Part shown: piece after piece, positions 1 through 4,967 of the stretch | Position numbering within the stretch: position 1 is the first letter of the stretch | Layout: each line of letters opens with the position of its first letter | Assembly: GCA_004347925.1 (NCBI GenBank) | Contig: QNVD01000233.1 | Span: forward strand, 1 to 8,569 | Direction: 5' to 3' | Source: Hadesarchaea archaeon | GTDB taxonomy: Archaea; Hadarchaeota; Hadarchaeia; Hadarchaeales; WYZ-LMO6 | Length of the DNA: 8,569 bases | Made by a program: the position numbers and the translations under genes | Notes under the pieces: generated by a model | Told to the model about the DNA's origin: nothing | Databases searched by the model: none | The model's input: the letters and a program-made list of their open reading frames with translations, nothing else

Positions 1-710
1 TTCTCCTCCTGGGGAACGACGAGGGGCCTCCCCTCCGCCTTCTGCCTCACCAGCTCGGCCAGCGCCTCCCTGAAGGTGTCCCTGTACTCCTCCGGCCTGA
101 ACTCCCCGCTGAGACTCTCCAGGAGGGTCTTGGCCAGCTCCCTCTCCCTCTCGGTGGGTGAGGGGAGTCCCTGCAGCTCCTTGAGCTCGGAGGGGTCCAC
201 GAGTTCGGTCAGGTAGTGGAGGGTGGAGAGGAGGAGGCCCTGGCGGTAGGGGCGCAGGAGCACCACGTATTCCCTCTCCCTGAGGGTCATCTTCCCCACG
301 GCCGCCCTGTTGGTGAGGGAGAGGACCTCCCTGAGTAGGGAGAAGGCCCTCTCTCCCCCCTCCTGCGGCACCACGTGGTAGTGGGTGTCGGGGAAGAGGG
401 GGTCCACCCCTGCGGGATCCACGAAGGTTAGGATCTCTATGGTCTTGGCGCTCTTGGGCTGGATGCTGGAGAGCTCCTCCTCCGTCAGGGGGACGAACCT
501 GTTCTTGGAAAGCTCGAAGCCGTACTCCACCTCCTCCTGGGGCACCTCCTTCTCACACTTGGGGCACCACCTCTTGTGCCTCAGGGGGGTGTGGCAGGCG
601 GCGTGGAGGGTGCGGAGGGCCGTGCCCCGGGATCGGGTGGCGGGGTAGATCTTGATGGGTATGTTGACCAGGCCGAAGGAGAGGCTGCCGGCGAAGATGG
701 CCTTGGGCAT
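1..710 (-). CDS. ku: Ku protein, bacterial/archaeal type (DNA end binding, NHEJ), C-terminus cut by window edge
   Basis: Ku homodimers encircle DNA double-strand break ends and recruit ligase/polymerase for non-homologous end joining. The 236 visible residues match the single-domain prokaryotic Ku family along their whole length. The N-terminus has the hallmark SLSFGLVNIPIKIY (about residues 9-22). A zinc-ribbon-like patch follows with C39, H40, C49 and C52 (WCPKC). Then come the family's YGFEL block (63-67), FVDPAGVDPLF (96-106), the LREREYVVLLRP stretch (143-154) and a helical segment ending at VVPQEE. Prokaryotic Ku is usually about 260-290 residues, so only a short C-terminal tail should lie outside the window. 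The ATG at 710 is chosen because it precedes the family N-terminus directly and a TATA box lies 27 bp upstream, implying a leaderless mRNA. It diverges from the Sm-like gene. Partner genes (ligase, primase-polymerase) are not in view but could lie beyond position 1. The family call is secure. Confidence 0.95.
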   Translation of the reverse strand, partial: MPKAIFAGSLSFGLVNIPIKIYPATRSRGTALRTLHAACHTPLRHKRWCPKCEKEVPQEEVEYGFELSKNRFVPLTEEELSSIQPKSAKTIEILTFVDPAGVDPLFPDTHYHVVPQEGGERAFSLLREVLSLTNRAAVGKMTLREREYVVLLRPYRQGLLLSTLHYLTELVDPSELKELQGLPSPTERERELAKTLLESLSGEFRPEEYRDTFREALAELVRQKAEGRPLVVPQEE

Positions 711-717
711 CCCATAT

Positions 718-727
718 CCTTTAAACC
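718..727 (+). promoter_or_regulatory. TATA box of the Sm-like gene
   Basis: The sequence is CCTTTAAACC with TTTAAA at 720-725, centred about 25.5 bp upstream of the ATG at 748. This again predicts a leaderless transcript. The box sits 8-10 bp upstream of the ku start codon on the opposite strand. Confidence 0.6.
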
Positions 728-733
728 CTGAGG

Positions 734-741
734 CCTTATAG
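734..741 (-). promoter_or_regulatory. TATA box of ku
   Basis: Read on the minus strand, this is CTATAAGG. Its centre is about 27 bp upstream of the A of the ku ATG, the archaeal TATA-to-start distance. Transcription would begin at or next to the start codon, giving a leaderless mRNA. It lies only 6 bp from the divergent Sm-like gene's ATG, so the two promoters overlap. Confidence 0.6.
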
Positions 742-747
742 GGGGCG

Positions 748-960
748 ATGGTGGAGGTCCCCGGGCTGGAGGAGAGGGTGGGCTCACCCATCAGGGTCTT
801 CTCCAAGGACGGCAGGGAGATCAGGGGGACCCTCAGGTCCTGCGATGAGCACCAGAACCTGGTGCTGGAGGGAGCGGAGGAGTACTCGGATCAGAAGCTC
901 CTGAGGAGGCACGCCCTCCTCTTCCTCAAGGGGGGAAACATCAGGGTGATCGAGGTCTGA
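748..960 (+). CDS. Sm-like archaeal RNA-binding protein (SmAP/LSm)
   Basis: Sm-like proteins form ring-shaped oligomers that bind U-rich RNA and take part in RNA processing and turnover. At 70 residues this is the usual minimal size. The Sm1 motif spans about residues 7-45: the G of VGSPIRV, DGREIRGTLR, CDEHQNLVL with D33, H35 and N37 of the uridine pocket, and the archaeal AEE. The Sm2 motif is HALLFLKGGNIRVIEV (55-70). The Sm2 loop normally reads RGDN. Here it is KGGN (61-64), so the conserved Arg and Asp are replaced, which may alter uridine recognition. The ATG at 748 sits 25.5 bp from a TATA box, with no room for a leader or Shine-Dalgarno site. The gene ends 1 bp before the convergent winged-helix gene. 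The Sm fold is clear. Which SmAP subfamily it belongs to is not resolved. Confidence 0.92.
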   Translation: MVEVPGLEERVGSPIRVFSKDGREIRGTLRSCDEHQNLVLEGAEEYSDQKLLRRHALLFLKGGNIRVIEV

Positions 961-961
961 T

Positions 962-1234
962 TCACCCTATCTTCTTCACCTCTCCCAGGGACTTCTCCAG
1001 CTCCACCAGCTTCCTACCGTTTTCGGTTAGGGAGAACCTGCCGTTGGGCTCCCTCATCACCACCCCGTAGTCCACCATCCTGCCCAGGATGCACTTGAGC
1101 TGCCAGGCCTCCGGTTTGGAGAGGAACCTGAAGAGCTCGGAGGGAGAAACCCCCCCCTCCGCCTCCTGGAGGGCCAGGAAGATCCTCCTGGCCTCCTCGT
1201 CCTTCAGCAACCACTCCACCGCCTTCTCGATCAT
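962..1234 (-). CDS. Small winged-helix DNA-binding protein, putative transcription regulator
   Basis: This is a 90-residue protein with the layout of a winged helix-turn-helix. A helix (EEARRIFLALQEAEGG, about 13-28) is followed by VSPSELFRFL (helix 2) and WQLKCILGRMVDYGVV (recognition helix). A short wing, MREPNGRFSLTENGRKLVEL, is typical of ArsR/MarR-like archaeal regulators. No ligand or metal site is visible, with only one Cys, so the effector is unknown. A GTG at 1240 would add two residues. The ATG at 1234 is preferred because a TATA element (TTAAAC on the minus strand, 1259-1264) is centred 27.5 bp upstream, matching the neighbours. It converges on the Sm-like gene with a 1-bp gap and diverges from the small membrane protein gene, whose promoter region holds palindromes it might bind. 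The fold is likely. The target is unknown. Confidence 0.75.
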   Translation of the reverse strand: MIEKAVEWLLKDEEARRIFLALQEAEGGVSPSELFRFLSKPEAWQLKCILGRMVDYGVVMREPNGRFSLTENGRKLVELEKSLGEVKKIG

Positions 1235-1255
1235 TCCCACTTTTTGGGAGGAGGG

Positions 1256-1266
1256 CGGTTTAACCG
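1256..1266 (-). promoter_or_regulatory. TATA box of the winged-helix gene within an 11-bp palindrome
   Basis: The palindrome CGGTT-T-AACCG contains TTAAAC on the minus strand, centred about 27.5 bp upstream of the ATG at 1234. Because it is nearly symmetric it could also act on the plus strand, or serve as an operator for autoregulation. That role is inferred. Confidence 0.45.
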
Positions 1267-1308
1267 TATCGGGTGAGGGGAACTCGGGAAGGGGGGGGAA
1301 CTACCCCC

Positions 1309-1328
1309 GCTACCGCAGGTGGCTTTTT
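1309..1328 (+). terminator. Possible terminator: hairpin followed by T5
   Basis: The arms GCTACC and GGTGGC (one T-G pair, three-base loop GCA) are followed at once by TTTTT on the plus strand. It could end plus-strand transcripts running through from the Sm-like gene. Archaeal termination depends mainly on the T-tract, so the hairpin may be incidental. Confidence 0.3.
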
Positions 1329-1377
1329 CGGGAGGACGGCCGAGGTGGTCTCGGAAGGGGTCTTACCGGCGGTAGAG

Positions 1378-1384
1378 TTAAAAA
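1378..1384 (+). promoter_or_regulatory. TATA box of the small membrane protein gene
   Basis: TTAAAAA is centred 25 bp upstream of the ATG at 1406, the same spacing as the Sm-like promoter. The palindrome TACCG-G-CGGTA (1364-1374) lies 3 bp upstream, where the B-recognition element or an operator would be. Confidence 0.5.
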
Positions 1385-1405
1385 CCGGGGCACCCAAAGA
1401 AGTCG

Positions 1406-1585
1406 ATGTCCGTTCTGGTGACGGTGGGAAAGATCCTGCTGGGGATCTTCCTGGTGCTGGTGGCGGTGGGCTCGGGGTTCTTCGGCTACATCTGCGTGAG
1501 GGCGGAGGCCAGGAAGTGGGCGGCTGGAATGTTCCTCATCACCGTCCTCTGCCTGCTCGCCCTCTACGGTCTGACCCTGGTCTAG
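1406..1585 (+). CDS. Small two-helix membrane protein, function unknown
   Basis: This is a 59-residue reading frame. It begins MSVLVTVGKILLGIFLVLVA, has a first hydrophobic helix at about residues 3-30, a short charged loop (VRAEARKW, 31-38) and a second helix at about 41-59 that runs to the C-terminus. The positive loop between the helices suggests a hairpin with the loop in the cytoplasm and both ends outside. No family is recognised. Support for it being a real gene: a TATA box 25 bp upstream of the ATG, hydrophobic content organised in two clean segments, no other gene here, and a stop codon sharing CTAG (1582-1585) with the convergent 81-residue gene. The winged-helix gene diverges from it. 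It could be a local regulatory partner or simply a membrane micro-protein. Confidence 0.7.
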   Translation: MSVLVTVGKILLGIFLVLVAVGSGFFGYICVRAEARKWAAGMFLITVLCLLALYGLTLV

Positions 1586-1827
1586 AGGCCCTCCTTCTTC
1601 CAGTACTCCAGGTTCATCTGTTTGGCCCTTTCCTCCAGCTTTGCCATGATCCTGTCTTCCACCTGCCTTCTCTCGAACTCCGAGAGCCCCAGCCTCAGCA
1701 CCCTGGGCCTGGCGAAGACATCGAAGGCCATCTCTACCTCCTTCTTGGTCAGAGGCGCGTCCTTCACCTTGTCACCCAGGAACTCCCAGGCCTTGGCCGC
1801 TATCCAGTCCACCTCGTTTTCCTCCAT
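1582..1827 (-). CDS. Hypothetical 81-residue protein, charged and helical
   Basis: The family is not recognised. The protein begins MEENEVDWIAAKAWEFLG, then KVKDAPLTKKEVEMAFDVFARPRVL (broken here as motif text, residues about 19-43), and ends in an amphipathic, Lys/Glu-rich helix (about 49-78, FERRQVEDRIMAKLEERA). It has no cysteines, signal peptide or membrane segment, so it is probably a small soluble helical protein, perhaps a subunit of a complex. An upstream in-frame ATG would add 19 residues. The ATG at 1827 is preferred because the minus-strand TATA box CTTAAAAA (1851-1858) is centred 27.5 bp upstream and the longer version would include that promoter. It diverges from the nitroreductase across 37 bp, and its stop overlaps that of the small membrane protein gene. 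Confidence 0.75.
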   Translation of the reverse strand: MEENEVDWIAAKAWEFLGDKVKDAPLTKKEVEMAFDVFARPRVLRLGLSEFERRQVEDRIMAKLEERAKQMNLEYWKKEGL

Positions 1828-1834
1828 CCCAACC

Positions 1835-1841
1835 TTTTTTT
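1835..1841 (+). promoter_or_regulatory. T-tract at the TATA position of the nitroreductase gene
   Basis: A run of seven T is centred 27 bp upstream of the nitroreductase ATG at 1865. It is T-rich rather than a proper TATA motif, so this would be a weak promoter. It is called mainly from its position. Confidence 0.3.
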
Positions 1842-1850
1842 CCTTCCCAG

Positions 1851-1858
1851 TTTTTAAG
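1851..1858 (-). promoter_or_regulatory. TATA box of the 81-residue gene
   Basis: On the minus strand this reads CTTAAAAA, centred 27.5 bp from the ATG at 1827, predicting a leaderless mRNA. It lies only 6 bp from the nitroreductase start on the other strand. Confidence 0.5.
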
Positions 1859-1864
1859 TTAGAG

Positions 1865-2383
1865 ATGGACACCCTGGAGGCCATAAGGAGGAGGAGGAGC
1901 GTGAGGAGCTTCCGGCCCGATCCCGTGCCGGAGAGGGACCTCAGGAAGATCCTGGAGGCGGCCTCCTGGGCGCCCTCGGCGGGGAACTGCCAGCCCCTGG
2001 AGCTGGTGGTGGTCAGGGATCCCAGGGTGAAGGAAGAGTTGAAGGAGGCCGCCTTCGGTCAGCCCTTCCTGGAGGAGGCGCCGGTGCTGGTGGTGGTCTG
2101 TGCGGACGTGGAGAGGACGACCAGCAGGTACGGGAGCAGGGGGGAGCTTTTCTACGTGCAGGACACGGCCGCCGCCACCCAGAACCTCCTGCTGGCGGCC
2201 ACCAGCCTGGGGTACGGAACCTGCTGGGTGGGGGCCTTCGTGGAGGAGGAGGGGAGCAGGGCCCTCCGCCTCCCCAGGGGGGTTCGCCCCCTGGCCATTG
2301 TGCCCATCGGCAGGAGCGCCGAGAGCCCCGAGGCTCCCCCCCGCAGGCCCCTGGAAGAGATGGTGCACTGGGACAGGTACTAG
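1865..2383 (+). CDS. Nitroreductase-family FMN oxidoreductase
   Basis: This 172-residue flavoprotein of the nitroreductase superfamily typically binds FMN and uses NAD(P)H to reduce nitro compounds, quinones or flavins. The natural substrate is not predictable. Visible motifs are the N-terminal FMN phosphate-binding RRRRSVRSF (8-16), APSAGNCQP (36-44), a middle helix around YVQDTAAATQNLLLAA (97-112), the YGTCWVGAF segment (117-125), and PIGR (147-150) before a Pro-rich tail. The length fits the short archaeal members. The ATG at 1865 is chosen because MDTLEAIRRRRS is the normal family start. An open frame continues upstream, but that part lies antisense to the 81-residue gene and lacks family sequence. 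It stands alone on its strand, and its stop shares CTAG with the convergent pantoate kinase gene. Confidence 0.92.
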   Translation: MDTLEAIRRRRSVRSFRPDPVPERDLRKILEAASWAPSAGNCQPLELVVVRDPRVKEELKEAAFGQPFLEEAPVLVVVCADVERTTSRYGSRGELFYVQDTAAATQNLLLAATSLGYGTCWVGAFVEEEGSRALRLPRGVRPLAIVPIGRSAESPEAPPRRPLEEMVHWDRY

Positions 2384-3300
2384 AGGAGGCGGGCCCCCCT
2401 CGGGTCGACGGCGCTGGATACCACTGCCCTCTCCCCCACGCAGCCCGAGAGCTCCCTCACCAGCCTTCTCACCCTCTCCTCCCTAACGAAACCGAAGATC
2501 CCCCTTCCCAGCATGGTCTGGGTGGCCCCCAGAGCCCCTTCCCTGAGGAAGAGGTCCCTGATCTCCCTGAGCTCCCCGTCCATGAGGCCCAGCCCCTCCG
2601 CGAACTCCGAGGAAACCCGCAGGAAGGTCGGGAGGGTGGGACGGGCCAGCAGCTCCTCCAGGGCCCTTCTCCCCAGCCTGCGGGAGCGCTCCCCCAGCTC
2701 GGGGTCCGAGAGGGCCTTCCTGGTGCTCAGCTCCCCCAGCGTGCAGGAGACCACCCTCATCCCCCTGGGCACCGGAATCCTCCTCCAGGAGCCGTAGGGT
2801 GGGGCGCCCGGCCTCTCCCCTATCACCATCCCCCCCCAGGCCTGGGCCCCCACGTCCCCCAGCCCGGTCAGGTTCCTCACCTCCGCCACGTGGGCCTCCC
2901 TCACCGCCTCCCTCCTCCACCCCCTGATTCCCAGGGCCTTGCAGAGGGTGAGCGCCAGCCCCAAGGCCCCCGCCCCGCTGGCCCCGTAACCCGCCCCCAG
3001 GGGAACCTGCAGCCGGTGCTCCACGAGCAGGGAGAGCCTCCCTCCCCCCCTGCTCAGCAGGGAGCGGGCCACGTGCAGGCTGGTCCTCGCCTCGCTCCTC
3101 CTCCCGTTGAGGAGGATCCTCACCTCCCCCTCCCCCTCCTCCACCCTCAGCCGGGTCAGGACCCCCACCCGGAGGCAGGGCCCCCCGTTCCTGGATCCCA
3201 TCCTCTCAGGGCGGGAGGAGGGACAGATCTCGAAGAAGCCTGAGAGGTGGGCCGGCACGAAGGCCTGCAGTTCCGCCGGTTCTCCTTTCCACCTTCCCAT
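2380..3300 (-). CDS. Pantoate kinase (archaeal CoA biosynthesis, GHMP kinase family)
   Basis: Archaeal pantoate kinase phosphorylates pantoate with ATP to 4-phosphopantoate. Phosphopantothenate synthetase then joins this to beta-alanine, replacing the bacterial PanC/CoaA route. The 306-residue protein has the family's N-terminal AFVPAHLSGFFEI (13-25), a MGSRNGGPCLRVGV block (34-47), the GHMP ATP-binding loop PLGAGYGASGAGALGLAL (100-117), and VRNLTGLGDVGAQAWGG (141-157), diagnostic of this group. The ATG at 3300 is 16 bp after the coaBC stop, with a purine-rich GGGGAAAGGG just upstream as a possible weak ribosome site. It is the last gene of the pro-coa cluster and ends in a CTAG shared with the convergent nitroreductase gene. 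Phosphopantothenate synthetase is not in the window. The GHMP family is certain. The pantoate substrate rests on the motifs and on the coaBC/coaD context. Confidence 0.9.
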   Translation of the reverse strand: MGRWKGEPAELQAFVPAHLSGFFEICPSSRPERMGSRNGGPCLRVGVLTRLRVEEGEGEVRILLNGRRSEARTSLHVARSLLSRGGGRLSLLVEHRLQVPLGAGYGASGAGALGLALTLCKALGIRGWRREAVREAHVAEVRNLTGLGDVGAQAWGGMVIGERPGAPPYGSWRRIPVPRGMRVVSCTLGELSTRKALSDPELGERSRRLGRRALEELLARPTLPTFLRVSSEFAEGLGLMDGELREIRDLFLREGALGATQTMLGRGIFGFVREERVRRLVRELSGCVGERAVVSSAVDPRGARLL

Positions 3301-3316
3301 CCCTTTCCCCGGAAGG

Positions 3317-4486
3317 CTATCCCTTTCCCAGCCCCTGAAGGGCCAGGTCCAGGATCCGGTGAGCTATCTCCTCCTTCCTCCCCCTCATCCTTTCCCTCCC
3401 GGAGCGGTGGACCAGCACCACGTCGTTGGTGTCCTCCCCGAAGCCCGCTCCCGGGAGGGAGAGGTCGTTTGCCACCACCAGGTCGAAGCCCGCCCTCAGC
3501 TTCTCCTCCGCCCTGGAGACCAGCTCCTCCTCCGAGACCCCCCTCTCCGCCTTGAAGCCCACCAGGAAGGTGCCGGGGGAGAGCCTCTTGATCCCGTCCG
3601 CCACCCTTGGGGCGGGAACTAGCCTGAGCTCCACCGTCTCCGTGCTCCTGAGCTTCCTCTGGAAGGGCTTCTCCACCATGAGGTCCTGAGCGGCCGCCGC
3701 GGCCACCACCACCTCCACCCCCTTCCTCACCTCCTCCTCCAGGGCCTCCTTCATCTCCTGAGTGGTCCTCACCCTGATCGTCCTGACCCCCTCCGGGGGC
3801 CTCTCGGTTCCGGGTCCGTAGATCAGGACCACCTCGGCCCCCCTCAGGGCGGCCATCCTGGCCACCGCTATCCCCATCTTCCCGGAGCTGAAGTTGGAGA
3901 TCATCTTCACCCCGTCTATGGGCTCCACGGTGGGTCCGGCCGTGACCGCCACCCTCACGCCCCTGAGGTCGGGGGGGCGGTGGAACATCACCCTCAGCAC
4001 GATCTCGTGGGGTTCCATCATCTTGGCCCTCCCCTCCGCCAGCACCGGGCCCAGGAGCACGAAGCCCCTCTCCCTCAGCCTGGCCACGCTGTCCTGAACG
4101 GGCCCGCTCAGGTACATGGAGGCGTGCATGGCGGGGGCCAGGAAGATGGGTTTCCCCAGCCCGGAGGCGGCTATCACGGTGGCCGTCACGGGAGTGTCCG
4201 CTATCCCCCAGGCCAGCTTCCCCAGGGTGCTGGCGGTGGCCGGCGCCACCACCACCGCGTCAGCCCACTCCGAAAGCTTGATGTGCTCGATTTCTCCGGT
4301 GAGGGAGGTGACCACCTCCCTCCCGGTGGCCCAGTGCATGAGGGTGGGTGAGAGGAGCTGGGAGGCGCTGGGGCTCATCACCACCCTAACCTCCGCCCCC
4401 CACCGGGAGAACTCCCTGGCGAGCTCGGGGGCCCTCATGATGGCGGCGCTGCCCGTCAGGCACAGGAGGACCTTGCCCACCCCCAT
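3317..4486 (-). CDS. coaBC: Bifunctional phosphopantothenoylcysteine synthetase/decarboxylase (CoaBC, Dfp)
   Basis: The enzyme couples 4'-phosphopantothenate to cysteine (CoaB, CTP-dependent) and decarboxylates the product to 4'-phosphopantetheine (CoaC, FMN-dependent). The 389 residues contain CoaC first: LLCLTGSAAIMRAPELA (7-23), the active-site region EIEHIKLSEWAD with H68, APATASTLGK (81-90), and APAMHASMY (117-125), the substrate clamp that usually reads PAMNxxMW. CoaB follows from about 177: VAVTAGPTVEPID (179-191), ISNFSSGKMG (196-205), KLRS (278-281) and VGFKAE (309-314). The start at 4486 directly precedes the flavoprotein strand. It lies 13 bp downstream of coaD and 16 bp upstream of pantoate kinase, forming a block of CoA genes. 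The His in place of Asn in the clamp motif is worth noting but may be normal for archaeal forms. Confidence 0.95.
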   Translation of the reverse strand: MGVGKVLLCLTGSAAIMRAPELAREFSRWGAEVRVVMSPSASQLLSPTLMHWATGREVVTSLTGEIEHIKLSEWADAVVVAPATASTLGKLAWGIADTPVTATVIAASGLGKPIFLAPAMHASMYLSGPVQDSVARLRERGFVLLGPVLAEGRAKMMEPHEIVLRVMFHRPPDLRGVRVAVTAGPTVEPIDGVKMISNFSSGKMGIAVARMAALRGAEVVLIYGPGTERPPEGVRTIRVRTTQEMKEALEEEVRKGVEVVVAAAAAQDLMVEKPFQRKLRSTETVELRLVPAPRVADGIKRLSPGTFLVGFKAERGVSEEELVSRAEEKLRAGFDLVVANDLSLPGAGFGEDTNDVVLVHRSGRERMRGRKEEIAHRILDLALQGLGKG

Positions 4487-4499
4487 CTAAACGACTCTC

Positions 4500-4967
4500 T
4501 TAGCCTCCCTTAATTAGCCTGCCGTGGGGGTCTATCTCCCCCCTGCGTATCCTGGTGGAGGAGATGGGTTTCCCGTCCTCGGCCAGAACGAAGGGGACCT
4601 CCAGGATCTCCAGCTCCTTCAGCCCCTTCTCCCTCCTTATCCTGTTGATCTCCTCCGCCCTCGCCCTGGTCTCCGGGCTCACCACGATGGCCTCCAGCTG
4701 GGGGTCGGAGATGGCCGGGCCGTATGGGTCGCGGATCACCACCACCTCCACCCTCTCCTCCCCGAACTCCGTGAAGACCGTCTCCAGGAGCCTACCCAGC
4801 CTCTGGCCGAGGGGCTGGACGCGGCACCCCTTGGACTTGACCATCTCGTCCGAGCAGACCCCCAGGTAGACCCTCTCCCCCACCTCGAAGGCCCTCCTCA
4901 GCAGGGCGAGGTGCCCGTCGTGGAGGTGGTCGAAGGTCCCTCCCACGGCCACTTTTTTGAACTTCAT
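4500..4967 (-). CDS. coaD: Phosphopantetheine adenylyltransferase, archaeal type (CoaD)
   Basis: The enzyme transfers AMP from ATP to 4'-phosphopantetheine, giving dephospho-CoA and pyrophosphate. The 155-residue protein is a nucleotidyltransferase of the HxGH class: VAVGGTFDHLHDGH (6-19) with the catalytic HDGH, VSPETRARAEEIN (96-108), and ISSTRIRRGEID (135-146), the second ATP-binding motif in its archaeal/eukaryotic PPAT form. The ATG at 4967 overlaps the proC TGA in ATGA (4964-4967), so the two are probably translationally coupled. GGAGA lies about 6 bases upstream of the ATG. It leads directly into coaBC, the preceding pathway step. Confidence 0.95.
   Translation of the reverse strand: MKFKKVAVGGTFDHLHDGHLALLRRAFEVGERVYLGVCSDEMVKSKGCRVQPLGQRLGRLLETVFTEFGEERVEVVVIRDPYGPAISDPQLEAIVVSPETRARAEEINRIRREKGLKELEILEVPFVLAEDGKPISSTRIRRGEIDPHGRLIKGG

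Larger units (their letters stand above)
1241..1405. other. Non-coding stretch with several short hairpins between divergent genes
   Basis: No credible protein or tRNA was found in these 165 bp. Visible structure includes the G8 run at 1291-1298, whose last five G pair with CCCCC at 1304-1308. It is followed directly by a 6-bp hairpin (GCTACC/GGTGGC, 1309-1323) and TTTTT (1324-1328). A 5-bp stem CCGAG/CTCGG lies at 1340-1354, and an imperfect palindrome TACCG-G-CGGTA at 1364-1374. The stretch carries the promoters of both flanking genes. Confidence 0.4.

Noticed and set aside
385..648. Plus-strand 87-codon frame opposite ku
   Set aside because: No family resemblance or promoter; the minus-strand Ku reading is continuous across it.
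1337..1354. GCCGAGGTGGTCTCGG resembling the D-arm of a class II tRNA
   Set aside because: No acceptor stem, anticodon arm or T-arm can be folded around it; only an isolated 5-bp hairpin is present.
1622..1864. N-terminal extension of the nitroreductase frame
   Set aside because: It lies opposite the 81-residue gene and crosses the promoter region, and the family N-terminus begins exactly at the ATG at 1865.
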